From Gryllotalpicola protaetiae (GTDB taxonomy: Bacteria; Actinomycetota; Actinomycetes; Actinomycetales; Microbacteriaceae): 64,000 bases of DNA. The stretch is from positions 496,001 through 560,000 of the forward strand of contig NZ_CP032624.1 in assembly GCF_003627055.1 (NCBI RefSeq), written 5' to 3'. The notes beneath the pieces were generated by a model. It did no database searches and had not been told where the DNA came from. It was given only the letters and a program-made list of their open reading frames with translations. Within the stretch, counting starts at the first letter, position 1, and every line of letters starts with the position of its first letter. Shown piece by piece: positions 49,050-57,285 of the stretch. Position numbers and translations under genes: made by a program.

Positions 49050-49904
49050 ATGCGACTCTTCGACATACTCGACCGCAATCACGGCTTCACCACGCGCGAG
49101 GACCTCCGCCGCGCAGGCTTGAGCCAGCATGCCATCCGGAAACTCCTCGAGAGCGGCAGGCTAGTGGCGTTCACGCGCGACGTGCTCGGGCGGCCGAACG
49201 CGAATCCCGCTTTTGGTCGCGCCGTTCAGATGAACAGTCGCGCCGCGTGCGTCACAGCCGCACACGCCTACGGTGTCTGGGTTCTCGAAGACAGCGGATT
49301 TCACGTCGTCACCCGCTCGCCTGGTGGAAAGTTCCGCCTCGATGGCCGCTTTCCTGTCGCCACCCGGCACTGGACGCCGGAGCCGGTCGAGCCCGACCGC
49401 CAGCTTCTCGCGGTCGAGTCGATACGGAACTCCCTCGCGCACATCGCGCGATGCCAGCCGCTCGACGCTGCCGTGGCGAGCTTCGACTCAGCCGTGCGGT
49501 TGGGTCTGCTCAGCCTCGAAGAAGCGCAGCGCCTGGCATCCCGTCATCGTGGTCGATTCGCTGAAGCCGTCGCGCTCACCACTGGATTGGCGGACTCCGG
49601 ACTCGAGAGCCTCACCCGGGTCCGTCTCGGGTGGGCTGGCATCCCGTGCCGCGAGCAGGTGGTGATCGACGGGCATCCGGTCGATCTGCTGATCGGCGAA
49701 CGGCTCGTCATCCAGCTCGACGGGAAGCAGCACCTCGAGGATCCGGTTCAGCTCGCCCGCGACCGAGTGCAGGACCGCCGCCTGCAGCAGATGGGCTACA
49801 CCGTGCTGCGCTTCGGCTATGCCGAGGTCGTGTTCGGGTGGGATGCGGTTCTGGCCCAGATCGAGGCATTGCTCGCCGGCGGGGCGGATAGGAACCGGGC
49901 CTAG
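49050..49904 (+). CDS. DUF559 / Vsr-like endonuclease-domain protein with winged-helix start
   Basis: A 284-residue protein in two parts. Residues about 1-75 form a winged-helix region like that of AbiEi-type antitoxins (GFTTREDLRRAGLSQHAIRKL). The C-terminal part, from about 200, is a DUF559/Vsr-like PD-(D/E)XK nuclease fold: VVIDGHPVDLLIGERLVIQLDGKQHLEDP, with Asp and Asp-Gly-Lys, and DRRLQQMGYTVLRFGYAEV. Start is ATG 49050; an upstream ATG at 49017 lacks support. The last residues (ADRNRA) and stop are encoded by the inverted repeat copy C. Its target is unknown. Confidence 0.75.
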   Translation: MRLFDILDRNHGFTTREDLRRAGLSQHAIRKLLESGRLVAFTRDVLGRPNANPAFGRAVQMNSRAACVTAAHAYGVWVLEDSGFHVVTRSPGGKFRLDGRFPVATRHWTPEPVEPDRQLLAVESIRNSLAHIARCQPLDAAVASFDSAVRLGLLSLEEAQRLASRHRGRFAEAVALTTGLADSGLESLTRVRLGWAGIPCREQVVIDGHPVDLLIGERLVIQLDGKQHLEDPVQLARDRVQDRRLQQMGYTVLRFGYAEVVFGWDAVLAQIEALLAGGADRNRA

Positions 49905-49973
49905 AACACACAGTCGGCCCTACGAACGGCCTGCATTCGTAGGGCCGACCGTGCGTCATGCGGCCCGTTCCTA
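49889..49973 (-). repeat. 85-bp palindromic repeat, copy C
   Basis: The outer arms TAGGAACCGGGCC and GGCCCGTTCCTA pair. Inside, GTCGGCCCTACGAA and TTCGTAGGGCCGAC at 49913-49949 form a perfect 14-bp stem with a 9-nt loop. The element lies between the DUF559 gene and the convergent alcohol dehydrogenase and may also end transcription in both directions. Confidence 0.8.
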
Positions 49974-49986
49974 CGCGGGTGTTGGC

Positions 49987-51069
49987 TCACGCGTTCGCGA
50001 ACTGGCGGGTGGGGTAGCCCGCCTCCTCGCGCGCGAGGTCTCCCGCGAGCTCGAGCACCACGCGACCGAGGATGCGCCCGTCGCGCATGTCGTCGAGCAC
50101 CCGGTTCACGTCGGCGAACGGGTGCTTGGTGACCGTCGCATGCACCTTTCCGCGAGCGGCGAGGTCGAGGGCCTCGGCGAGGTCGCCGCGTGTTCCGACG
50201 ATGGAGCCCTTGATCGTGAGGCCGTTCAGCACGGTGTCGAAGACGCTCACCGGGAACGTGCCGGAGGGCAGCCCCACGAGCGAGATCGTGCCGCCGCGGC
50301 GCGCCATGCGGACGGCTTGCGCGACGGCCGCTTCGCTCGGCGCCGTCACGAGCACCCCATGGGCGCCGCCGATCTCGCGCTGGATCTCGGCTGCGGCATC
50401 CGTCTTCGCCGCATTCACCGTGAACGTCGCACCCAGCTCGCGCGCCAGCACGAGCTTCGAGTCGGCCACGTCGACCGCGACCACGTCCAGGCCCATGGCG
50501 ACCGCGTACTCGACCGCGAGGTGGCCGAGTCCGCCGATGCCGGAGACGACGACCCACTGGCCCGGCCGGGCTCCCGTCGTCTTGAGGCCCTTGTACACGG
50601 TGACTCCCGCGCACAGGATCGGCGCGACGCGCGCGGGGTCGAGGGATTCCGGAATCCGGGCGGCGTAGCGGGAGTCGACGAGCATGTAGTCCTGGAAGCT
50701 GCCGTCGACCGTGTAGCCGGAGTTCCTCTGCACGGGGCAGAGCGTCTCGCGGCCGCTCGTGCAGTACTCGCACTCGCCGCACGCGGACCACAGCCACGCG
50801 TTGCCGACGCGGTCGCCGACTTTGAGCGAGGTGACCTCGTGACCGACTGCGACGACGCGCCCCACTCCCTCATGCCCTGGCACAAAGGGCAGCGCGGGCT
50901 TGACGGGCCAGTCGCCGCCGACCGCGTGCAGATCGGTGTGGCATACGCCGGTGTACTCGACCCTCACCAGGGCCTCGAAGCCGTGCGGCAGCGGCACGAC
51001 CCGGTCGTCGAATTCGAGCGGCTTTCCGAACTCGCGCGCCACCGCGGCGCGCATGCAATCTTGAGACAT
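49987..51069 (-). CDS. Zinc-dependent alcohol dehydrogenase (AdhP type)
   Basis: A 360-residue medium-chain dehydrogenase. The catalytic zinc site is GVCHTDLHA with the Cys and the distal HEG in VPGHEGVG. The structural zinc is held by CGECEYCTSGRETLC. The coenzyme site is GIGGLGHLAVEYA. It interconverts primary alcohols and aldehydes with NAD(H). The ATG lies 6 nt after CACGCT. The gene stands alone between the repeat unit and gltA. Together with pflB it fits an ability to grow with little oxygen. Confidence 0.93.
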   Translation of the reverse strand: MSQDCMRAAVAREFGKPLEFDDRVVPLPHGFEALVRVEYTGVCHTDLHAVGGDWPVKPALPFVPGHEGVGRVVAVGHEVTSLKVGDRVGNAWLWSACGECEYCTSGRETLCPVQRNSGYTVDGSFQDYMLVDSRYAARIPESLDPARVAPILCAGVTVYKGLKTTGARPGQWVVVSGIGGLGHLAVEYAVAMGLDVVAVDVADSKLVLARELGATFTVNAAKTDAAAEIQREIGGAHGVLVTAPSEAAVAQAVRMARRGGTISLVGLPSGTFPVSVFDTVLNGLTIKGSIVGTRGDLAEALDLAARGKVHATVTKHPFADVNRVLDDMRDGRILGRVVLELAGDLAREEAGYPTRQFANA

Positions 51070-51136
51070 GGCGCCAGCGTGGCGCGTGACGGCCGCTGCC
51101 GTTAGGGCGGAAGGTCCCGACCGCCCGACGCTCGAC

Positions 51137-52423
51137 CTAGCGCGCGGGCAGGTCGCGCTTCGCCGCGCCCACGTAGAGCTGCTGCGGGCGGCCGATCTTG
51201 CTCGCCGGGTCGGTGTTCACCTCGCGCCACTGCGCGATCCAGCCGGGCAGGCGGCCGATCGCGAACAGCACGGTGAACATGCGCGGCGGGAATCCCATCG
51301 CCTTGTAGATGACGCCCGTGTAGAAGTCGACGTTCGGGTAGAGCTTCCGCGAGACGAAGTAGTCGTCTTCGAGGGCGGTCTGCTCAAGCTCCTTCGCGAT
51401 GTCGAGCAGGGGGTCGTGCACGCCGAGTTCGGTGAGCACCGCGTCTGCGCTCTCCTTCACGAGCTTCGCGCGCGGGTCGTAGTTCTTGTAGACGCGGTGG
51501 CCGAAGCCCATGAGCTTGACGCCGTCTTCCTTGTTCTTGACGCGCTCGACGAACTTCTTGACGCCTTCGCCGGATTCCTGGATGCCGGCGAGCATCTCGA
51601 GCACCGCCTCGTTGGCGCCGCCGTGCAGGGGGCCATAGAGCGCCGAGATGCCGGCAGAGATCGACGAGAAGATGTTCGCCTTGGTCGAGCCGACGAGGCG
51701 AACGGTCGACGTCGACGCGTTCTGCTCATGGTCGGCGTGCAGGATCAGCAGACGGTCGAGCGCACGGGCGACCACCGGGTTGACCTCATAGGGCTCGGCC
51801 ATCGTGCCGAAGTTGAGACGCAGGAAGTTCTCCACATACGACAGCGAGTTGTCGGGGTACAGGAACGCCTGCCCGAGGCTCTTCTTGTGGGCGTACGACG
51901 CGATCGTCGGCATCTTCGCCAACAGCCGGATCGTCGCGAGATCGACGGCCTCAGGGTCGTCGACGTCGGCCTCGTAGTAGGTTCCGAGCGCGCCGACCGC
52001 GCTCGACAGCATCGACATCGGGTGCGCGTGGTACGGCAGCGCCCCGAACAGCTGCTTGAGGTCCTCGTGCACGAGGGTGTGCCGCCGGATCCGCTCGGTG
52101 AAGTCGGCCAGCTCGTCGACGGTCGGCAGCTCGCCGTAGACCAGCAGCCACGCGACCTCGAGGAAGCTCGAGCCCGCGGCGAGCTGCTCGATCGGGTAGC
52201 CGCGGTAGCGCAGAATCCCCTCGTCGCCGTCGATGTAGGTGATGGCGGATGCCGTGGAGGCGGTGTTCACGAAGCCGTAGTCGAGCGTCGTGAGACCCGT
52301 CTGCCTCGTCAGCGAGGAGATGTCGATGCTGGAGTGCCCGTCGACCGCCGCGCGGATGGGGAACTGCGCCTGCCCGCCGGGGTAGGACAGCGTCGCGAAC
52401 TGGTCTTCGGATTCGTCGGGCAC
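51137..52423 (-). CDS. gltA: Citrate synthase
   Basis: A 428-residue type II citrate synthase. Catalytic parts are seen in LHADHEQNASTSTVRLVGST (active-site His), GPLHGGANEAV and MGFGHRVYKNYDPRAK, and the final Asp region ANVDFYTG-like (YPNVDFYTGVIY). It condenses acetyl-CoA and oxaloacetate. The GTG has AAGGAG 6 nt upstream. A TATAGG or TAGGGT promoter box lies at 52469-52476. The gene is in the same direction as dapC. Confidence 0.95.
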   Translation of the reverse strand: MPDESEDQFATLSYPGGQAQFPIRAAVDGHSSIDISSLTRQTGLTTLDYGFVNTASTASAITYIDGDEGILRYRGYPIEQLAAGSSFLEVAWLLVYGELPTVDELADFTERIRRHTLVHEDLKQLFGALPYHAHPMSMLSSAVGALGTYYEADVDDPEAVDLATIRLLAKMPTIASYAHKKSLGQAFLYPDNSLSYVENFLRLNFGTMAEPYEVNPVVARALDRLLILHADHEQNASTSTVRLVGSTKANIFSSISAGISALYGPLHGGANEAVLEMLAGIQESGEGVKKFVERVKNKEDGVKLMGFGHRVYKNYDPRAKLVKESADAVLTELGVHDPLLDIAKELEQTALEDDYFVSRKLYPNVDFYTGVIYKAMGFPPRMFTVLFAIGRLPGWIAQWREVNTDPASKIGRPQQLYVGAAKRDLPAR

Positions 52424-52468
52424 CTAGAACTCCTTCGTCTGCTGCGCGGGCCAAGACCCGCCTGTTCA

Positions 52469-52476
52469 CCCTATAC
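52469..52476 (-). promoter_or_regulatory. gltA: -10 region of gltA
   Basis: TATAGGGT on the minus strand contains TAGGGT, with about 45 nt of leader before the GTG. It overlaps the dapC 3' end. Confidence 0.45.
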
Positions 52477-53601
52477 GGGCGTCCGTATCGCAGAAGTTAC
52501 GGCAGCCAGTCTTTCCGCCGCTTCCCGGATGCGCTCGTCGGTCGCGGTGATCGAGAACCGCACGTGACCAGGGTAGAAATCGCCGTAGAACTCGCCGGGG
52601 CCGGCCAGGATCCCGAGGCCTGCGAGGCGGTCGATGCTCGCCCAGGCATCCGCCCCTTCGCTCGCCCACAGGTACAGGCCCGCCTCGCTGTGGTCGATCG
52701 CGAAGCCCGCGGCCTCGAGCGCGGGCTTGAGCATCGCGCGGCGCGCGCGGTAGCGCTCCTTCTGCTCCGCGACGTGCGCGTCGTCGCCGAGGGCGGCGAC
52801 CATCGCGGCCTGCAGCGGCGCGGGCAGCATGAGGCCCGCGTGCTTGCGGCGGGTGAGCACCTCGTCCACGAGGCGCGCGTCGCCGGCGAGGAAGGCGGCG
52901 CGATAGCCGGCGAGGTTCGACTGCTTCGAGAGCGAGTAGACCGACAGCACGCCCGTCAGGTCGTCACCGACGACCCTGGGGTCGAGGATGCTGGGCACGG
53001 CCTCACTCGACCAGCGCCCCTCCCACCCGAGCTCTGCGTAGCATTCGTCGTTCACGACGAGCGCTCCCAGCTCGCGGCCGCGGGCGACCGCCGCGCGCAG
53101 GAAGTCGACGTCGAGCACGCGCCCGTCGGGGTTGCCCGGCGAGTTGAGCCAGATGAGCCGGGTCTCCTCGGGCCACTCGGCCGGGTCGTCTGAGGCGAAA
53201 GACGCCGCGTCGGCGATCGCGGCGCCGACCGCGTACGTCGGGTAGGCGGCGCGCGGGTGCACGACGACATCGCCCGCGCGGATGCCGGCGAGCAGAGGCA
53301 GCAGCGCCACGAGCTCCTTCGAGCCGATCGTGGGCAGCACGTTGTCGACGGCGAGCCCCTGCACGCCGCGGCGGCGCGCGTACCAGGCGACGATCGCCTC
53401 GCGCAGCGCCGGCGTCCCCGCGGTCGTCGGGTAGGCGTGTGCGTCGGTCGCCTCGGCGAGCGCGGTGCGGATCAGCTCGGGCGTCGCATCGACGGGTGAG
53501 CCGATCGACAGATCGACGATGCCGCGCGGATGCCTGCGAGCGCGCTCCGCGTAGGGGGCCATGCGGTCCCACGGGTAGTCCGGAAGATCGGTGATGGGCA
53601 T
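52471..53601 (-). CDS. dapC: Succinyldiaminopimelate aminotransferase
   Basis: A 376-residue class I PLP aminotransferase. The PLP lysine is in VYSLSKQSNLAGYR, and SPGNPDGRVLDVD and NDECYAELGW are the other cofactor segments. Its context, one gene after fdxA, is the known arrangement of dapC in actinobacteria. It transfers an amino group from glutamate to N-succinyl-2-amino-6-oxopimelate, the step between DapD and DapE in this window. It starts 19 bp after the fdxA stop. Confidence 0.9.
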   Translation of the reverse strand: MPITDLPDYPWDRMAPYAERARRHPRGIVDLSIGSPVDATPELIRTALAEATDAHAYPTTAGTPALREAIVAWYARRRGVQGLAVDNVLPTIGSKELVALLPLLAGIRAGDVVVHPRAAYPTYAVGAAIADAASFASDDPAEWPEETRLIWLNSPGNPDGRVLDVDFLRAAVARGRELGALVVNDECYAELGWEGRWSSEAVPSILDPRVVGDDLTGVLSVYSLSKQSNLAGYRAAFLAGDARLVDEVLTRRKHAGLMLPAPLQAAMVAALGDDAHVAEQKERYRARRAMLKPALEAAGFAIDHSEAGLYLWASEGADAWASIDRLAGLGILAGPGEFYGDFYPGHVRFSITATDERIREAAERLAAVTSAIRTPV

Positions 53602-53620
53602 CGGAGCCGCCTGCCCGCGC

Positions 53621-53941
53621 TCAGCGGTTCTGCGGCGGCAGGGCGGCGATGATCGGGTGGTCCTTCGCGATCACGCCGACCTTGGCAGCGCCGCCCGGTG
53701 ACCCGATCTCGTCGAAGAACTCGACGTTCGCCTTGTAGTAGTCGGCCCACTCGCCGGGCAGGTCGTCTTCGTAGTAGATCGCCTCGACGGGGCACACCGG
53801 CTCGCAGGCGCCGCAGTCCACACACTCATCGGGGTGGATGTACAGCGAGCGCTCGCCCTCGTAGATGCAGTCGACCGGGCACTCGTCGACGCAGGCTCGG
53901 TCCTTGACGTCGACGCACGGAAGGGCGATCACGTAGGTCAT
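53621..53941 (-). CDS. fdxA: Ferredoxin (FdxA, 7Fe/8Fe type)
   Basis: A 106-residue ferredoxin. The first set [11 protein letters not shown] with the earlier Cys (PCVD...RACVDECP) fits one cluster with an unusual spacing, and [17 protein letters not shown] binds a 4Fe-4S cluster. It carries electrons for cytoplasmic enzymes. ATG 53941 follows TAAACT by exactly 6 nt. It heads an operon with dapC. Confidence 0.92.
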   Translation of the reverse strand: MTYVIALPCVDVKDRACVDECPVDCIYEGERSLYIHPDECVDCGACEPVCPVEAIYYEDDLPGEWADYYKANVEFFDEIGSPGGAAKVGVIAKDHPIIAALPPQNR

Positions 53942-53945
53942 GTAC

Positions 53946-54329
53946 TCAGTTTAGGGATTCTGCGCGAGCGCTTCGCGCGGGCACCCGCGGCCACGCGAGC
54001 ACAGCCACCGCGATGAGGAACGGCACGAAGTCCCACACCCTGCCAGGGGTGTCCTGCACGATCACGACCGAGCCGCCCGGGCCTTCGAAGGAGAACACCA
54101 GAATCGGAACGAGCAGGCCGATCGCGCCGGCCAGCGTCACCAGGCGGCTGCCCGAGTAGAGCCGCGCCCCCACGAGGAAGCAGGCGACGCCGAGCAGCGA
54201 GACGACGATCCCCCAAGGAACGTCGGTGGCACCGACGCCGATCACGCCGCGGTGGTTGAACGTGCCGACGACCCCGAGCACGAGGCCGACGGCGAAGGCG
54301 AGAAGCGACGCGCCGAGGCGATTCTGCAT
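53946..54329 (-). CDS. DUF6113-like small membrane protein
   Basis: A 127-residue protein with four membrane segments (for example [16 protein letters not shown] and [18 protein letters not shown]), typical of an actinobacterial membrane protein found upstream of fdxA. Function is unknown. The ATG at 54338 is in frame, but TACGAT lies 7 nt before the ATG at 54329, so I use the latter. Its stop lies only 4 nt upstream of the fdxA start codon. Confidence 0.75.
   Translation of the reverse strand: MQNRLGASLLAFAVGLVLGVVGTFNHRGVIGVGATDVPWGIVVSLLGVACFLVGARLYSGSRLVTLAGAIGLLVPILVFSFEGPGGSVVIVQDTPGRVWDFVPFLIAVAVLAWPRVPARSARAESLN
53948..53953 (-). promoter_or_regulatory. fdxA: Leaderless promoter -10 box of fdxA
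   Basis: TAAACT lies 6 nt before the ATG at 53941 and overlaps the end of the upstream membrane-protein gene. Confidence 0.6.
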
Positions 54330-54336
54330 GAGGGCC

Positions 54337-54342
54337 ATCGTA
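54337..54342 (-). promoter_or_regulatory. Leaderless promoter -10 box of the DUF6113-like gene
   Basis: TACGAT lies 7 nt before the ATG at 54329. It overlaps the first possible ATG, which argues for the second. Confidence 0.5.
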
Positions 54343-54393
54343 GGGCCGCGGTGATTTGCGGGCGCCTCCAGGCAGACCTTAGGCTGACCTACG

Positions 54394-54412
54394 TAAGGTA
54401 AGCCTTACCAAC
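54394..54412 (+). promoter_or_regulatory. DtxR/IdeR iron box of the efe operon
   Basis: TAAGGTAAGCCTTACCAAC matches the iron-box consensus TWAGGTWAGSCTWACCTWA at 17 of 19 positions. It contains a possible -10 box (TAAGGT), so binding of the iron-loaded repressor would block the promoter. A second, partial half (TTAGGCTGACCTA) stands directly upstream at 54379-54391. Confidence 0.85.
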
Positions 54413-54443
54413 GACTCCCTCCCTCTTCCAGCGAAAGCACCAC

Positions 54444-56048
54444 GTGCTCCCCACCCTCGTCATCGGCCTGCGCGAAGGCCTCGAAGCCGCTCTGATCGTC
54501 GGGATCATCGCCGCCTTCCTGCGCAAGAACGGCAAGAGCCTCACGCCGATGTGGATCGGGGTCGGCATCGCGGTCGCGCTCAGCATCGCCGTCGGCGTCG
54601 TTCTGCGTGCGATCGAGCAGGCGCTGCCGCAGGCCGCGCAGGAGGGCATGGAGTCGATCATCGGCGCGGTCGCCGTCGTGTTCGTCACCGGGATGATCGT
54701 GTGGATGAACACCCACTCGCGCGGGTTGAAGCACGAGCTCGAGGCCGAGGCGAACGAGGCCATCAACGACGGTCACGCCTACGCGCTGGCGGGCATGGCC
54801 TTCCTCGCGGTCCTCAAGGAGGGCTTCGAGACGAGCGTGTTCCTGCTCGCCACGTTCACCGCCTCCAGCAGTATGGCGCTCGCCGCGACGGGCGCCGTCA
54901 TCGGCGTCGCCGCCGCGATCCTCATCGGCACCGGCATCTACGCGGGCAGCGTCAAGCTCAACCTCTCGACCTTCTTCCGGTGGACGGGCGGATTCCTGAT
55001 CCTGGTCGCCGCCGGCCTCGTGCTCACCGCCCTGCGCACCGCCCATGAGGCGGGCTGGCTGAACGCCGGCCAGCAGACGGTCCTCGACCTCAGCGCCGTC
55101 GTGCGGCCCGGCACCGTGCAGTCGGCTCTGCTCACCGGCGTGCTCGGCATCCCTGCGGACCCCCGCCTGATCGAGGTCATCGGCTGGTTCGCATACCTCA
55201 TCCCCGTCGTGCTGTTCGTCTACTGGCCGCGCGCCCGCCGCGCGCACGGAATGCAGATCGCGCGCCTGCAGTTCGGCGTCGCAGGCGCGATCGCGATCGT
55301 CGCGCTCGGTCTGGTCGCGTTCTTCCCGCGGGTCGGGGCGCCGCAGCTTCCTGCCGCCGCGATTTCCGGTGCGGTGGGCGCCTCGGGGGGAACCGCCCAG
55401 CTCGCCGGCGACTCCTTCTACTTCACGCTCGACGGGAACAGCACCCGCGTGCATCTCGACCCCGCGAAGTCCGCAACCGCCGAAGTGAACGGCATCGTCG
55501 CGCGCCACTGGAAGCTGCCCGTCGCACCGACTCAGACGACGGCGCCCTCGTCTGTCACCCTCGCGCAGCTCATCGAGCTGAACGGCGGGCGCCTTCCCGT
55601 CGGCGTGAACGCGCAGACGGATCCCGGCCCGTTCGACGCAGGCTGGTCCACGGGCGGCACCCTCGAGGTGTTCTCAGCGGAGGGCGCGCTGCTCGACGCG
55701 ACGCAGACGGCCCGCACTGTCGTCACGATCTCGGGCGGCGGGCTCAGCACCCCGCGCACCATCAGTGTCGACGACTCGCGCTACGCCGCGCCGAGCTGGG
55801 CGGTCACGTCGGCATCCTCGACGAAGGCGCAAGCCGCCGTGAACGACGCCCTCGCGTCGCAGACCGAGCGCGCGTTCTGGGCCGTCCAGCTACCCATCGC
55901 CTTGGGCCTTGCCGCGCTGATCACCGCCGCCTTCGGGCTGCGCTCGCGCCGCCGCGCCCTCACAGACCAGAAGACCCCCGTCGGCCCCACCGCGTCGCCT
56001 GCGATCCCGGCGACGCCTCAGAGGAGCAAAAGCTATGCAGCTCAGTAA
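54444..56048 (+). CDS. efeU: Ferrous iron permease EfeU with long C-terminal extension
   Basis: A 534-residue FTR1-type permease. Seven membrane helices fill about residues 1-265, with the iron motifs REGLEAALIVG (about 9-19) and KEGFETSVFLL (about 127-137). The part after 280 is not in short EfeU proteins: an exported region of about 200 residues, then a further helix (VQLPIALGLAALITAAFGLR) and an Arg-rich end. It imports iron in concert with EfeO and EfeB. GTG 54444 is chosen because PTLVIGLREG fits the family start. An iron box precedes it. Its end overlaps efeO by 14 bp. Confidence 0.92.
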   Translation: MLPTLVIGLREGLEAALIVGIIAAFLRKNGKSLTPMWIGVGIAVALSIAVGVVLRAIEQALPQAAQEGMESIIGAVAVVFVTGMIVWMNTHSRGLKHELEAEANEAINDGHAYALAGMAFLAVLKEGFETSVFLLATFTASSSMALAATGAVIGVAAAILIGTGIYAGSVKLNLSTFFRWTGGFLILVAAGLVLTALRTAHEAGWLNAGQQTVLDLSAVVRPGTVQSALLTGVLGIPADPRLIEVIGWFAYLIPVVLFVYWPRARRAHGMQIARLQFGVAGAIAIVALGLVAFFPRVGAPQLPAAAISGAVGASGGTAQLAGDSFYFTLDGNSTRVHLDPAKSATAEVNGIVARHWKLPVAPTQTTAPSSVTLAQLIELNGGRLPVGVNAQTDPGPFDAGWSTGGTLEVFSAEGALLDATQTARTVVTISGGGLSTPRTISVDDSRYAAPSWAVTSASSTKAQAAVNDALASQTERAFWAVQLPIALGLAALITAAFGLRSRRRALTDQKTPVGPTASPAIPATPQRSKSYAAQ

Positions 56049-57285
56049 CCCCGCCCGTCGCCTCGCGACGGCAGCCGGCCTCGCCGCCGTCGTCGCGATC
56101 GCCCTGACGGCCTGCGCCCCGGGCGGCAAGACCGCGTCCGGTGACGACGCGTCGCCCGCGGCATCCGTCGCCCCGGTCAGCAACGGCGCCAGCCAGATCA
56201 AGGTGAACCTGACCGGTGATTCCGGCGACAGGTGCACCCTCGACCACAGCAGCGCGAAGGCCGGCCCCATCACCTTCACGATCGACAACACCTCGTCGAC
56301 CGCGATCACGGAGGTCGAGCTGCTGCAGGGCCAGCGCATCGTCGGCGAGAAGGAGAACCTCGCCCCCGGCCTCGCGCCGGTGAAGCTCACGCTCACGCTC
56401 GGCGGCGGAAGCTACACGGTCTACTGCCCCGGTGCTGACACCGAGGAGCAGAAGTTCACGGTCACCGGCAAGGCCGCCGCGCAGCCGACCGGCAGTGTGC
56501 AGACAGTGCTCGCCGAGGGCACCAAGGGCTACGGCACCTACGTCGCCGGCGTGCTCGCCGACATGGTCACGGCCGTCGGCAACCTGAACACCGCCGTGCA
56601 GGCCGGCAACCTCGACGAGGCGAAGAAGGACTACGCGCTCGCCCGCCCGTTCTACGAGAAGGTCGAGTCCGACGTCGACGGCTTCGTGCTGCCCGGCTTC
56701 GACGCCACCGACAACGCCGGCAACCTCGACTACCTGATCGACATGCGCGAGAGCAACCTCGACCCGGCGGTCGGCTGGCACGGCTTCCACGCGGTCGAGC
56801 GCGACCTGTGGCAGAACGGCGCCATCACCGACCAGACCAAGCAGTACGCGAGTGAGCTGAACACGAACGTCGGCAAGCTCGCCGACCTCGCCAAGGGCCT
56901 CACCTACAAGCCCGAGGACCTCGCCAACGGCGCGGCAGGGCTGCTCGAAGAGGTGCAGACGAACAAGATCTCGGGTGAGGAGGAGTCGTACAGCCACATC
57001 GACCTCGTCGACTTCGCCGCCAACGTCGAGGGCGCGGAGCAGGCGTTCGCCTACCTGGAACCCGGCCTCAAGAAGATCGACCCCGACCTCACTTCGACGG
57101 TGCAGACCCAGTTCGACAAGGTCACGACCCAGCTCGACACCTATCGCGACCCGAGCGTGCCCGGTGGCTACGTCGACTACACCGCCCAGCTGAAGCAGAC
57201 GGATGCCTCCAAGCTCAGCCTCACCGTGCAGGCGCTGCAGGAGCCGCTGTCGAAGATCGCCGAGAAGGTGGCGACCGCCGGTTGA
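56035..57285 (+). CDS. efeO: Iron-uptake lipoprotein EfeO (cupredoxin + M75)
   Basis: A 416-residue lipoprotein with lipobox LTAC (Cys27). A cupredoxin domain spans about 55-140 (ending YTVYCPGADTEEQKF), and a peptidase-M75-like domain follows, with the HxxE motif in WHGFHAVERDLW (about 244-255). It probably binds periplasmic or surface iron for EfeU. ATG 56035 has GAGGAG 8 nt upstream, inside efeU. The TTG start of efeB overlaps its stop by 4 nt. Confidence 0.93.
   Translation: MQLSNPARRLATAAGLAAVVAIALTACAPGGKTASGDDASPAASVAPVSNGASQIKVNLTGDSGDRCTLDHSSAKAGPITFTIDNTSSTAITEVELLQGQRIVGEKENLAPGLAPVKLTLTLGGGSYTVYCPGADTEEQKFTVTGKAAAQPTGSVQTVLAEGTKGYGTYVAGVLADMVTAVGNLNTAVQAGNLDEAKKDYALARPFYEKVESDVDGFVLPGFDATDNAGNLDYLIDMRESNLDPAVGWHGFHAVERDLWQNGAITDQTKQYASELNTNVGKLADLAKGLTYKPEDLANGAAGLLEEVQTNKISGEEESYSHIDLVDFAANVEGAEQAFAYLEPGLKKIDPDLTSTVQTQFDKVTTQLDTYRDPSVPGGYVDYTAQLKQTDASKLSLTVQALQEPLSKIAEKVATAG

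Larger units (their letters stand above)
48878..49973 (+). mobile_element. Candidate inverted-repeat-bracketed unit with a DUF559 gene
   Basis: A 1,096-bp block begins with copy B and ends with copy C in the opposite orientation, so the ends act as 85-bp imperfect inverted repeats. The only gene inside is a DUF559-type endonuclease-like protein whose stop lies within copy C. A third copy stands alone at 15829-15913. No transposase is present and no clear target-site duplication is seen, so mobility is inference. Confidence 0.45.

Noticed and set aside
48878-49973. A standard insertion sequence
   Set aside because: There is no DDE, HUH or serine/tyrosine recombinase and no clear target-site duplication. 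I report only a candidate unit.
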